This document shows positions 36,569 to 45,361 of a stretch of DNA of 64,000 nucleotides, piece by piece. Both the position numbers and the translations under genes were made by a program. Below the pieces are notes generated by a model. The model ran no database searches. It was given only the letters and a program-made list of their open reading frames with translations, and was not told where the DNA came from. The DNA comes from Pseudomonas hefeiensis. GTDB taxonomy: Bacteria; Pseudomonadota; Gammaproteobacteria; Pseudomonadales; Pseudomonadaceae. The stretch lies in NCBI RefSeq assembly GCF_030687835.1, contig NZ_CP117449.1:2728001-2792000 (forward strand), read 5' to 3'. Position 1 is the first letter of the stretch. Every line of letters begins with the position of its first letter.

Positions 36569-37798
36569 TCACCACAATTTCCAGGTGTAACCGACGATCA
36601 GGCGATTTTCGTCGAGCTGCTGGGTCAGGCCATCCCCGGACCGGTACGTGACGTTGCGCCAGCGCAGGTTCAGGCCTTCCAGTGCACCGCTCTGGAAGAC
36701 GTAGGTCAGGTCGGTATCACGTTCCCACTCACTGCCGTTGTTTACCGTACTGGTGCGGATATCGCTGCCTTTCACATATCGGGTCATGAACGTCAGGCCT
36801 GGTATGCCGAGCGCGGCGAAGTCATATTCGTAACGCAGTTGCCAGGATTTTTCGTTGGCTTTGGTGAAGGGGTTATAAGTGACGAGGTTCGCCACATACG
36901 GAGTGCCGGTGTCGATCACTGGATACACACTGTCTCCCGACAGGTGCTGAAACGCCGCGGCGAATCGCTGGGCCCCGACGGTCAGGGTGAACATGCCATT
37001 GAAGTTGCGGTTGTCGATCTTCCCGGCCTTTGCGGCGCCAGTGTCGCTACTGTCGACGTAGCGCAAATCGGAGCGCAGGCTCATGCCTTCTCCCAGTGGC
37101 AGTATGTGAATCACTCCGGAAAAGTGCTGGCGGTAGATGTCCTGCAGCTCTCCTCGGTGGTAGCGCAGGGTCAGGTTCTTGCCCAGCGTATAGTCGCCGC
37201 CGAGCAGGTCCAGATGATCGCTGCTCTGGCCGGCGTAGCTGATGTCGTCATTACTGGAAGAGTCGCGGCCGTTGGCCGCTGTCAACCTCGCTGCGGTGAC
37301 GGTCAAGTTCTCGACTTCGCTCGACGTCAGGTAGGCGCCGGTGAAGGTCGAGGGCAGTAGTCGGGTATCGCTGTAATACGCCAGCGGGTGAATCGGCATC
37401 AGGGTTCCTACCTTGAGCCGGGTCTGGGACAGACGCATTTTTGCCGTCAGCCCCAGTTCGCTGTACTCGTCAACTGGCTGGTTGCTGTCGGGCCCGTAGG
37501 GCAACAGTGCGGTGCCCCGTCGACCTCGGCCCGAGTCGAGCTTGATCCCCAGTTCACCCAAGGCATCGAGGCCAAATCCAACGGTACCTTCGGTGTAGCC
37601 AGACTGAAGTTCGGCGAAGAAGCCTTGGGTCCATTCTTCGGCCTTGGCCTGGGGCGCGCCACTCTGGCGAAAGTCGCGATTGAGATAAAAATTGCGCGTG
37701 GTCAACGTCGCGCTGCTGTCCTTGAGAAAGTCTGCCTGGGCGTAGGTGCCGTGACACAAGAGTGCAAGCGCGGTGAAGAAGGGTAGATTCCTGTTCAT
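36569..37798 (-). CDS. OprD-family outer membrane porin
   Basis: A 409-residue porin: signal peptide to about residue 22 (TYAQA), then DFLKDSSATLTTRNFYLNRDF. The barrel core contains GFGLDALGELGIKLDSGRG, and the protein ends in tryptophan. The ATG at 37798 fits the signal peptide; a longer frame from 37885 adds a basic stretch with no role. It lies between two paralogous MFS carriers, so outer- and inner-membrane uptake of the operon's substrate are encoded side by side. As an OprD channel it should favour a small carboxylate. Confidence 0.88.
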   Translation of the reverse strand: MNRNLPFFTALALLCHGTYAQADFLKDSSATLTTRNFYLNRDFRQSGAPQAKAEEWTQGFFAELQSGYTEGTVGFGLDALGELGIKLDSGRGRRGTALLPYGPDSNQPVDEYSELGLTAKMRLSQTRLKVGTLMPIHPLAYYSDTRLLPSTFTGAYLTSSEVENLTVTAARLTAANGRDSSSNDDISYAGQSSDHLDLLGGDYTLGKNLTLRYHRGELQDIYRQHFSGVIHILPLGEGMSLRSDLRYVDSSDTGAAKAGKIDNRNFNGMFTLTVGAQRFAAAFQHLSGDSVYPVIDTGTPYVANLVTYNPFTKANEKSWQLRYEYDFAALGIPGLTFMTRYVKGSDIRTSTVNNGSEWERDTDLTYVFQSGALEGLNLRWRNVTYRSGDGLTQQLDENRLIVGYTWKLW

Positions 37799-37917
37799 TT
37801 TTTTATTGCTCTCAGGAGAGGGAAGAAGATTATCCGGGGCGAGTTTTGCCTGACCGCGTCGGTGACGACGCGGCGCAGCAGGCATGGGTCTAGGTGTTGT
37901 GGGTCAGAGGCAGGCGG

Positions 37918-39282
37918 TCACGTCTGTGACGGTGCCGGCAGTGGATCCACCGCAAGGTCGTGGCGGGTCAGGTGACCGATTGCGAACGCACAGGCGGCCA
38001 GCATTGCCGGACAGATGGCCAGGACCAGGAAACTCTTGACCACTGGCATTCCGCTGTTCAGTACATAAGCGCCCAGCAATGGGCCGAGGATCGAACCGAT
38101 CTTGGCGATCGAGGTGGCCCAGCCCGCGCCATTGGCACGGATAGCGCTGGGGTAGAAGACCCCGGCGATACTGAGGATGCCGTAGTGGGAGCCTTTGACG
38201 AACACGGCCCCGATCAGGCTCAGCATCAGGAACGCGGTGCCCTGCATGCCGGAGATGCCCAATACCAGCAGGAAAGGCAACGCCAGCAGCGGATAGATCA
38301 TCACCATATAAGGGCCGCGGGTATCGACGAAACGCATCATCGCCAAGCCCGCCATTGCGCCGCTGAACGAGGCGATCGAGCTGACCCACGAAGCTGTCGC
38401 GCGGTCAAATCCTGCGTACTGATAGACCAGTGGGCTCCACGAGGCGAGGAAGTACATGGCCATGGAACTGGCGGAGTAGCCCAGCCAGATCATCGGGGTA
38501 ACCCATTTCAGGCGGCCGATAAACAGTTGGCTGACCCGAAACTCCTTGTGGCCCAGATCCGGCTCGTCCAGTAGGACGAAGCGGTCGCCAGGTCGCACAT
38601 CCAGGCTCGAATCCATGCGTTTGAGCGTTGCCGTGATTTTTTCCGGGCCTTTACGCTTGCTGGCCAGGAACCGGACGGATTCGGGCAGGGTGAAAAACAG
38701 CAACACGCTGGCGGCCAGGGTCAGTACACCGCCTAACACGAACACCCCCTGCCAACCGACATGCGGCGCCAGCCAGACGGTGATCGGGCCGGCCATCGCG
38801 CTGCCCAGACTGAATCCGACCATGATGATGGTCACCACCGTCGAGCGATAACGCTTGGGTACGAACTCAATGTTCAAGGCCCAGCACAACGGCAGCATGG
38901 CGCCCAGGGCGAAACCGTTGAGAAAGCGCAGGACCATCAGCGACTCATAGCTGTTGGCCAAGGCAAACAGCAAGGTCAACACCCCAAATGAGCAGGTGGA
39001 AAGAAGAATGGTGGGACGCCGCCCGATTCGGTCACCCAGGTAGCCGAAGAAGAATCCACCGAGCATCATTCCCAGCAGGCCGATGGAGAAGATCTCGCCC
39101 AGCTGGATCTTGTCCAGGCCGACTTCATCGGCGATGTAGGAGGCCGTGTGCGACAGCACCAGCAAATCGAAGCCATCGAGGAAGGTGATCAGAACCGAGA
39201 CCAGAATCACCACGTAGTTGAAGCGTGACAGTTTGCGACCTTCTATAAGCGCCGCTACGTCCAGGGTGCGGGACTGTGACAT
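37918..39282 (-). CDS. MFS transporter, aromatic/organic-acid symporter type (copy 2)
   Basis: A 454-residue carrier that aligns without gaps over long stretches with the one at 35152-36516. Shared blocks are DVAALIEGRKLS, TFLDGFDLL, ALNIEFVPKRYR, FLASWSPLVYQYAGFDRATASW, given here in part, and GAYVLNSGMPVVKSF. The ATG at 39282 has GGAG eight bases upstream. It lies 82 bases after the FAD-oxidoreductase gene and 120 bases before the porin. A proton-coupled import of a carboxylic acid is the family role. Differences from copy 1 are concentrated at the N terminus and in the central loop. Confidence 0.87.
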   Translation of the reverse strand: MSQSRTLDVAALIEGRKLSRFNYVVILVSVLITFLDGFDLLVLSHTASYIADEVGLDKIQLGEIFSIGLLGMMLGGFFFGYLGDRIGRRPTILLSTCSFGVLTLLFALANSYESLMVLRFLNGFALGAMLPLCWALNIEFVPKRYRSTVVTIIMVGFSLGSAMAGPITVWLAPHVGWQGVFVLGGVLTLAASVLLFFTLPESVRFLASKRKGPEKITATLKRMDSSLDVRPGDRFVLLDEPDLGHKEFRVSQLFIGRLKWVTPMIWLGYSASSMAMYFLASWSPLVYQYAGFDRATASWVSSIASFSGAMAGLAMMRFVDTRGPYMVMIYPLLALPFLLVLGISGMQGTAFLMLSLIGAVFVKGSHYGILSIAGVFYPSAIRANGAGWATSIAKIGSILGPLLGAYVLNSGMPVVKSFLVLAICPAMLAACAFAIGHLTRHDLAVDPLPAPSQT

Positions 39283-39363
39283 GTGCGTTCTCCACTGCAT
39301 TTTTTATTTTTGTTGGAGTGGCGCCCCCGTTTGAATGGTGGGCGCGTCGAACTGCTTTAAGAA

Positions 39364-40641
39364 TTATTCCAGATTGAATGCCAGCCGCTCGCGCAATGCC
39401 GGGGCGGGTATGTCACTCAACCTGCCATCGGGGCCTGCGAGGTCCAGCGCATGGGCCGCAGCAGCCCCCATTGCGATACAGGGGCCCATCACCCGGACAC
39501 TCGACAGCGCGGCCGCGTCGGCGTCGATGCAGCGCCCGGCCACGACCAGGTTATCGCTACCCTCGGCAAGCATGCTGCGCAACGGCACACTGTGAATGTG
39601 ATCGTCACCAAAGGGCTCCCACTGATAACCACTGGTATTGCCGTGTAATTCCACTGGCCAGGATGTACGGGCTACCGCGTCCGGGAACATCGTCGCCGCC
39701 CGCACTTCGTCGGTTGTCAAATGATGATGTCCGACAATCCAGCGGGTCTGGCGAATACCTGGCAGTGCGTATGCCCGTACCTTGGCCTTGCTGTAGGCCT
39801 CGGGGTACTCCGACTGAAGGAAGTTGATCACCAGATCCACCTGCTGGCGTCCGGCGATCGCGACATGGGAAGCGGCCACCGGATCCAGAGGCGTTTCAAT
39901 GTGAGTCATGTTGAAGGCCGCGGTGCCACGCCCGGGGAACTGAAAGAACAGTCCGTCGTCGCGTTCGATACCGTAGCTTTTGGCTTTTTGTTTGACCCGT
40001 TCGGTGAATTGCGCGCGGGTGGGCAAGTACGCTTCATTGATATGCTCAAGGACAAACATCTGGGTGCCATAGATGGGTGTGTCCGGCTCGCGACAGGCAA
40101 GCCCGGCGTTCCAGACTAATGCCGCGTCTCCGCTGGCGTCGATAAAACCGTTGGCCGCGACACGCACATCGCCGTAGCGGGTGGCCAGTTCCACTTCGCG
40201 GATCCGCGGACCTTCGCGCACTACATTGCGTAACACCGCACCGAGCACCACGGTGATCCCGGCGTCGAGTACTTTCTGGCCAATCCATCGGCCCAAGGCA
40301 ACTTCGTCGTAGTAAACAACAGTTGTCAGGGGGCCAATGGCCTGATGCAAGTCCCCCGAGGCGCCCAGGTCACGAAGGATGTCGTCGGCGATACCGTGGG
40401 TCAGCAATCGGCGGTTCGGACCATTGGAGAACAACCCGCAGAAGGTTCCGATAATTGAGCCGACCGCCTGGCCGCCGAGCATCGGCAGGGCATCGAACAG
40501 CACGACGCGTTTGCCGAGCGCTGCGGCCTCCAGAGCGGCAGAAATACCGGAGATACCCGCGCCGACAATGCATACGTCGGCCTGCAAGCGTTGAGCGGTG
40601 GGGGCGCTGGTACGGCGTACCGTGCGAATGACATGAGCCAT
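39364..40641 (-). CDS. FAD-dependent oxidoreductase
   Basis: A 425-residue flavoprotein with the dinucleotide fold at its N terminus (CIVGAGISGISAALEAAALGKRVVLFDA in outline; GAGISG at 27-32), then GGQAVGSIIGTFCG. The C-terminal FAD block is LVVAGRCIDADAAALSSVRVMGPCIAMGAAAA in outline. This matches the FAD_oxidored group (PF12831-like), whose members mostly have unknown substrates. The ATG at 40641 follows AAAGG. It sits between aconitase X and the transporters, so it probably oxidises or reduces an intermediate of that pathway. No ferredoxin or cytochrome partner is beside it. Confidence 0.82.
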   Translation of the reverse strand: MAHVIRTVRRTSAPTAQRLQADVCIVGAGISGISAALEAAALGKRVVLFDALPMLGGQAVGSIIGTFCGLFSNGPNRRLLTHGIADDILRDLGASGDLHQAIGPLTTVVYYDEVALGRWIGQKVLDAGITVVLGAVLRNVVREGPRIREVELATRYGDVRVAANGFIDASGDAALVWNAGLACREPDTPIYGTQMFVLEHINEAYLPTRAQFTERVKQKAKSYGIERDDGLFFQFPGRGTAAFNMTHIETPLDPVAASHVAIAGRQQVDLVINFLQSEYPEAYSKAKVRAYALPGIRQTRWIVGHHHLTTDEVRAATMFPDAVARTSWPVELHGNTSGYQWEPFGDDHIHSVPLRSMLAEGSDNLVVAGRCIDADAAALSSVRVMGPCIAMGAAAAHALDLAGPDGRLSDIPAPALRERLAFNLE

Positions 40642-40732
40642 AAAACTACCTTTGAGATGTAAAAAGGGCAGCCGACCCCGAACCCGATGACCAAAGGTCA
40701 CGGGAGCGGTTGTTGCGGCTGGCAGATTCCGG

Positions 40733-41215
40733 TTACGACAGGTCCCGCGTTCGCTCCGGGCCTGTCGGGTGTTGCGATATGAATTGATCGGTTTGCAGTT
40801 GACGCGGAGTCACTTCAACGGTCCCGGCGTCGGCATCGACGCGAACCCAATCCCCGGTTTGAATACGGCTCAATGGATCCTCTGTGAAGTCGGTCATGGC
40901 CGGCGCATGGACGACCACCGCGCCAAGGCCCATTTTTGCGGTCATTTCGTTGAACAACATGGCGCCCGGGGCTACGCCGGCGAGACGGGCGATATGGAAC
41001 TGCGAGGACCAGCCGGACGAGCCCTTGGCTCCGGGAAATACCAGCACTTTGCCGGCGAAGCTGATGCCCTTGAGTTCGTGACGGGTCTCAATGACGGTGC
41101 CGCTGCGCGGGTCGATACCGCCCCAGCCGGAGATGCGGTCCCGGGTCACCAGTGCTTCGCCTTCGAAACAGCCGCCGACGACCTTGCGGCCTGTGAGGGT
41201 GAAGGTTGTGCTCAT
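40733..41215 (-). CDS. aconitase X small subunit (swivelling domain, DUF126)
   Basis: A 160-residue protein matching the swivelling-domain subunit of aconitase X (PF01989/DUF126). The signature is PGAKGSSGWS (61-70), whose serines lie in the active site of known members, and FNEMTAKMGLGAVV follows. Known aconitase X enzymes are cis-3-hydroxy-L-proline dehydratases of bacteria and the mevalonate 5-phosphate dehydratase of archaea. It overlaps the large-subunit gene by four bases, as expected for a two-subunit enzyme. The substrate here is unknown; no proline-related gene is linked. Confidence 0.87.
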   Translation of the reverse strand: MSTTFTLTGRKVVGGCFEGEALVTRDRISGWGGIDPRSGTVIETRHELKGISFAGKVLVFPGAKGSSGWSSQFHIARLAGVAPGAMLFNEMTAKMGLGAVVVHAPAMTDFTEDPLSRIQTGDWVRVDADAGTVEVTPRQLQTDQFISQHPTGPERTRDLS

Positions 41216-42495
41216 CTCAATACTCCTTTCCAGCGGCCCTCAATGGCGGCCTGAACGCAATCGGCGGTGCTGCCGAACCAGGTCTGGATACCCATGATCG
41301 CAGGCAGGTAGTGCGCCTGTTTGGCCGAATCGACTGCCGCCACCCGTGTGCCCGTGGGAACCACCTTGCCAATGGCCGAGCAGGTATCGGTCATCAGATG
41401 CCCACCGGCCTGTTCGATGATGCGGGTGTAGCCGGCGACATCGGCCAGTTGTTTGATCGACGCCGCCGTAAATATCCAGAGCTCGGTATTCGGACTCAGG
41501 CGTTGGCCTTCCAGCAATTGGCAGACCTCCCAGAGTTGTTCGAGGCTGTAGTGCGGGCAACCGAGCATCACGAAGTCAATCTCGTCATCACGCGCGGTGA
41601 TATTGACTTGCTCGTAGGCCCAGCGCCGCTCGGCCTCGCCGAAGCGTATTGTGGCCAGGGGCGGGGACGCGCCAAACGCCTGCTCGCTGGTTTGGGCTTC
41701 AGGTGTCACCCCAACCAGGTGATACATTTCCACCCCGCCACTGGAAGCCGCCGCCGCCCCGAAGTGCTTGAGGCGAGCCAGGTTGGGCTGGTGACTCAAG
41801 CCCTGGATGACCGGGATGCGGTCTTGCACCTGCTCACCGACCCAGTAGCCGAGCAACCCCCAGTCAGCCGTGGTACTTACGTCTATGTCCAGCTGGATCA
41901 GGTGAGTACCGCGACGGTTCTCCTCAATGTGCAGGCCCCAATAGGGGATCTTGCCGGTCAGCATCGCCGCGCCCGTGCTTTCCCGGCCTTCGGCATTGGT
42001 GCGGGCGCCGAGTACCGAGTTGATATAGATCACCGCAGAGGATTCCATCCATGCGCAGTGTTCGCCCTTTACCGGCACGTTGCCGACCTGATAGGGCGTA
42101 CAGGTGTTCAAGGGTTGTACCCCCAGACCACTGCTGTAAGCCTGACCTGTTTCATAGATGCGGACCACGTCTTGCGAGATGCCTTGGCGTACAGCGTGCC
42201 GGGGGTCGATGCCTTGCTGCAGGTGGCTGCTCGGGACCTTGACCCGAGGAATCTTGACCCATTCGGCGCTGTCGAGGTTGAACTCGCTGAACACCGCATC
42301 CATGCCGCCATTTTGGTCTGCATACTGACGCAGAAAGGGCGTGGTGGCTCCGATGGTACCGGCCACATTTCGCGTATCCACCAGACATTGCGCATCCAGG
42401 GCTTCGCCATAGCGCACCAGCAAATCCATGGCTTTTTGCACCGCCGGCCCTTGTTCGCCAGCGAGCATGGCTTTTTCGTCGTCGCGCAACTTCAT
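41212..42495 (-). CDS. aconitase X large (catalytic) subunit
   Basis: A 427-residue protein matching the aconitase X catalytic subunit (PF04412/DUF521). Family blocks are LNTCTPYQ (129-136), GEHCAWMESSAVIYINSVLGARTN in outline (144-167), LGCPHYS (311-317) and TDTCSAIG (369-376). The three cysteines C132, C313 and C372 are placed to bind the iron or iron-sulfur centre. It should dehydrate or rearrange a hydroxy acid together with the small subunit. It overlaps both neighbours by four bases, so IlvD-type dehydratase and aconitase X subunits are made in step. Phosphomevalonate dehydratase is unlikely because no mevalonate kinase is present. Confidence 0.88.
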   Translation of the reverse strand: MKLRDDEKAMLAGEQGPAVQKAMDLLVRYGEALDAQCLVDTRNVAGTIGATTPFLRQYADQNGGMDAVFSEFNLDSAEWVKIPRVKVPSSHLQQGIDPRHAVRQGISQDVVRIYETGQAYSSGLGVQPLNTCTPYQVGNVPVKGEHCAWMESSAVIYINSVLGARTNAEGRESTGAAMLTGKIPYWGLHIEENRRGTHLIQLDIDVSTTADWGLLGYWVGEQVQDRIPVIQGLSHQPNLARLKHFGAAAASSGGVEMYHLVGVTPEAQTSEQAFGASPPLATIRFGEAERRWAYEQVNITARDDEIDFVMLGCPHYSLEQLWEVCQLLEGQRLSPNTELWIFTAASIKQLADVAGYTRIIEQAGGHLMTDTCSAIGKVVPTGTRVAAVDSAKQAHYLPAIMGIQTWFGSTADCVQAAIEGRWKGVLR

Positions 42496-44204
42496 TGCGG
42501 TTGCTCCCCGGGCGGGGTGATGTCCAATGGCTTTATCAACACCGCACCGTGTTCCATGGAGGACACATTGTGGCGGTATATATCCAGCCAGCCACCACCG
42601 AACTGAGGGGCCGCAGGCATCCAGCGGGCGCGTCGCGCTTGCATTTGGGTGTCGCTGATATTGGCGTCAAGGGTGTTGAGATCCAGGTCGATATCGATGA
42701 TGTCGCCGTCCTCCACCAGTGCGAGGGGGCCACCGACGGCTGCCTCTGGAGCCACCTCAGCCACCACCAAGCCTTTGCACACCAGCCCCGAAAGGTGACC
42801 GTCGGTAAGCATTGCCACGTGGTCACCCAGCCCGGCCCCGTCAATGGCGAACACTACCTTTGAGGCACCGCCGCCCATGGCGGGACCGCCCTGTACACCG
42901 GCACCACGCATGACCACGACATGGCCGGGCTGAATGCGTCCGTCCTGTAACGCTTGGATGGCATCGGCGGAGCGCTCGAAGCAGATCGCGGGGCCCTTGA
43001 ACTGGCGTGGCTTGTGCGGATCGATGCCGTATTTGACGATGCCGGCCTGCGGGGCGATGTTGCCGCGCAGCATCACGATGGCCGGTTGGGTGGCAAAGGG
43101 GGTGTGCAACGGGCGGATCACCTCGTCGTCGCTGACGGTTACCCCCAGCAGGTTTTGCGTCAGGGTTTTGCCGGTGACGGTCAGCACGTCACCGTGCAAC
43201 AAAGGCTCAAGGCGCTTGAGCAGCCCGCGGCCACCACCTGCCGCTTCCATTTGCTCAATGCTGTGTTCGCCCACTGGTCGTACGCCGACCAGCACCGGTA
43301 TCTTTTTTCCCAGTTCCCTGAAGAGTTGGTACACGTCTACGTCAATGCCACCTTCAGCCGCCACCGCCTGCATATGTTTGATGGTGTTGACCGAGCCTCC
43401 CGCGGCGAGAATTGTCGCAACGGCGTTGGCAAAGGCAGCAGGAGTCAGGATGTCGCGAGGCTTGAGATCTTCCTCGACCATTTCCACGATGCGCTTGCCA
43501 GCCTGGTGAACGAAATCGAACATCTGCGGGCTATTAGCTGCAATAGGGGAACTGCCGGGCAAGGCCATGCCCAAGGCTTCACAGACCAGGTGCATGGAGT
43601 TGGCCGTGCCCATGCCCGAACAGACCCCGGGTCCCTTGATGGCATTGCGTGCCATGCCGGCCAGTTCCTCGACTGGCAATTTGCCGGTGACCACGTGCAT
43701 GGAGCTGATGAATACATCTTCGATATCGACGTGCCGGCCGTTATATTCGCCGCTTGGCTGATACCCGCACACAACAATCAGCGTCGGGATGTTCAGCCGG
43801 GCGGCCGCCATCAACTGACCGGGTACTGTTTTGTCGCAAGAGGCCAGGCAGATCATGCCGTCGAGCTGAGCGCCTTCGACCGCTACTTCAATATCGTTGG
43901 TGATGAGGTCTCGGGCGGCGAGCATATAGGCGCCTCCCGCACCGGCACCGGTGATGAAATCACTGGGCGCGGCTGTACGAATTTCGAAGGGCAGCGCACC
44001 GGCATCGCGTATCGATTGCTTGAGGCTGGCAGCGATACCATCCAGATGGCTGAAACAAATCGCCAGGTTCGACGACGAGTTCACGATGGCGATTTTCGGT
44101 TTTTCCAGCTCGCTCTCCTCAATTCCCAAGGCGCGCCACTGGGCGGCACGCACAGCCCACAAGTAGGATCCGTAGGGGAAATTACTGCGTAGCTTCTTGG
44201 GCAT
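42492..44204 (-). CDS. IlvD/Edd-family dehydratase
   Basis: A 570-residue iron-sulfur dehydratase of the family that includes dihydroxy-acid dehydratase, phosphogluconate dehydratase and several sugar-acid dehydratases. The [2Fe-2S] ligands are C50 (AICFSHLDG), C123 (LASCDKT) and C195 (GVCSGMGTANSMH), with spacing typical of the 2Fe-2S type. The C-terminal active-site serine region is TDGHLSG. The start at 44204 has GGAG seven bases upstream. It is the first gene of the aconitase X operon and faces the LysR gene at 44327. A 2,3-dihydroxy acid is the expected substrate class. Confidence 0.88.
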   Translation of the reverse strand: MPKKLRSNFPYGSYLWAVRAAQWRALGIEESELEKPKIAIVNSSSNLAICFSHLDGIAASLKQSIRDAGALPFEIRTAAPSDFITGAGAGGAYMLAARDLITNDIEVAVEGAQLDGMICLASCDKTVPGQLMAAARLNIPTLIVVCGYQPSGEYNGRHVDIEDVFISSMHVVTGKLPVEELAGMARNAIKGPGVCSGMGTANSMHLVCEALGMALPGSSPIAANSPQMFDFVHQAGKRIVEMVEEDLKPRDILTPAAFANAVATILAAGGSVNTIKHMQAVAAEGGIDVDVYQLFRELGKKIPVLVGVRPVGEHSIEQMEAAGGGRGLLKRLEPLLHGDVLTVTGKTLTQNLLGVTVSDDEVIRPLHTPFATQPAIVMLRGNIAPQAGIVKYGIDPHKPRQFKGPAICFERSADAIQALQDGRIQPGHVVVMRGAGVQGGPAMGGGASKVVFAIDGAGLGDHVAMLTDGHLSGLVCKGLVVAEVAPEAAVGGPLALVEDGDIIDIDLDLNTLDANISDTQMQARRARWMPAAPQFGGGWLDIYRHNVSSMEHGAVLIKPLDITPPGEQPQ

Positions 44205-44238
44205 GATTCGCTCCGTTGTTTTTATTAGATGTCGATTC

Positions 44239-44255
44239 GGTTAATTACCTTAACG
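44239..44255. promoter_or_regulatory. candidate LysR site upstream of the IlvD-aconitase X operon
   Basis: GGTTAATT at 44239-44246 is followed by CCTTAAC, giving an imperfect inverted repeat GTTAA-TTACC-TTAAC inside the 122-base divergent gap. The same GGTTAATT word occurs before the thiolase gene. Confidence 0.45.
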
Positions 44256-44326
44256 ATCTTGTACCGAGTCTAGGCTTCGACCTAGAATCCGAAAACCTTA
44301 TTTTACTTATAGATAAAATCCAAAAT

Positions 44327-45259
44327 ATGGATATCAAGGACGTCGATCTCAACCTGCTGAAAGTCTTCGATGCGCTGCGCAAAAAGCAAAGCGTGACCCT
44401 GGCCGGTGATCTCATGGGGCTCAGCCAGCCTGCCATGAGCTTCGCGTTGGCCAAGTTGCGCACGCTGTTCGATGACCCATTGTTCATTCGCACTTCACGT
44501 GGCATGCAGCCTACGGCCAGAGCCCTGCAGATCGCCGAGCCGGTGCAACGGATCCTGGAGATGGTCAGCAGTGAGGTGTTGCCATCCAGCGGTTTCGTTG
44601 CCGAACACTCCGAGCGCCAGTTGGTGCTGTGCATGTCGGATATCGGTGAGATGGTGTTCCTGCCCCGATTGATGCGAATGCTCGACAGTAAAGCGCCGCA
44701 ATTGAGAATTCGTACCCTGGCGTTGTCCGCGGAGCAGTTGGAGGAGGGGCTGGATGCCGGCGAGGTGGACGCGGCAATCGGCTATTTTCCGCGCTTGCTC
44801 AATACCTCGATCCGGCATCGTGCGTTGTATCGCCATTCGTTTGTCTGCATCGTTCGTCGCGATCATCCGACCATCGGTGACAGCATGAGCGCCGAGCAAT
44901 ATCAGAGTGCATTGCATGTCGCGGTCCAGCCTGACGGGCGTGGAATGAGTGGGCTGGATCGTGAGCTGGCGAGCCGCGGCATCACCCGTCGAGTGCGTTT
45001 CAGCCTGCCACGGTTTATGGGCGTACCGTTTCTGGTGGCCGAGTCCGACATGATCGCCACTGTACCCTTGGCAGTCGGACGCAGGTTTGCCGACATCACC
45101 GATGTGCGCCTGGTGCCGCTGCCATGGGATATTTGCGGATACGACATTCACCTTTACTGGCATACGCGTTTCCATCATGACCCGGCCAACCGCTGGTTGC
45201 GACAATCCTTCATTGAATTACTCGAGGATTTCTCTCCCGCTGACCAGATACAGGTTTAG
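44327..45259 (+). CDS. LysR-family transcriptional regulator of the aconitase X divergon
   Basis: A 310-residue regulator of the NodD/NahR-like branch, which starts typically as DLNLLKVFDALRKKQSVTLAG and continues LMGLSQPAMSFALAKLR, DDPLFIR. The start at 44327 (MDIKDVDLNLL) is preferred over the frame start at 44216 on family grounds. Its effector domain would bind the inducing acid. It lies at the centre of the cluster, divergent from the dehydratase operon and upstream of the thiolase and acyl-CoA dehydrogenase genes. GGTTAATT occurs on both sides of it (44239, and 45274 and 45300). Confidence 0.87.
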   Translation: MDIKDVDLNLLKVFDALRKKQSVTLAGDLMGLSQPAMSFALAKLRTLFDDPLFIRTSRGMQPTARALQIAEPVQRILEMVSSEVLPSSGFVAEHSERQLVLCMSDIGEMVFLPRLMRMLDSKAPQLRIRTLALSAEQLEEGLDAGEVDAAIGYFPRLLNTSIRHRALYRHSFVCIVRRDHPTIGDSMSAEQYQSALHVAVQPDGRGMSGLDRELASRGITRRVRFSLPRFMGVPFLVAESDMIATVPLAVGRRFADITDVRLVPLPWDICGYDIHLYWHTRFHHDPANRWLRQSFIELLEDFSPADQIQV

Positions 45260-45307
45260 TTAATTTAGATAATGGTTAATTGACATAACTAAAATGGCGG
45301 GTTAATT
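45256..45307. promoter_or_regulatory. repeat-rich control region upstream of the thiolase gene
   Basis: AGTTAATT (45258), GGTTAATT (45274) and GGTTAATT (45300) are three near-identical direct repeats. TTAGTTA (45256-45262) and TAACTAA (45286-45292) form a perfect inverted repeat. The stretch is strikingly AT-rich between two GC-rich genes, starts at the LysR stop and ends 54 bases before the thiolase GTG. It is a likely binding region for the adjacent LysR protein. Confidence 0.55.
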
Positions 45308-45361
45308 TTTTGTTCACCTTCAAGTGCGCAAAGAGAGAGCAAAAGCCATGGAACTCAGGGC

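Noticed and set aside
41212..42495. Aconitase X as a mevalonate 5-phosphate dehydratase, given the mvaA gene in the same window
   Set aside because: No mevalonate kinase, decarboxylase or prenyl-related genes accompany it, and mvaA is of the degradative class 19 kb away; the link would be coincidence.
41206..42606. Long open frame on the plus strand opposite the aconitase X large subunit (466 codons)
   Set aside because: It is the mirror of a well-supported gene; the protein has no family motifs, and high-GC codon bias opens antisense frames throughout this window.
42954..44192. Long plus-strand open frame opposite the IlvD-type dehydratase (412 codons)
   Set aside because: Same antisense effect; the minus-strand gene has all three cluster cysteines in the right places.
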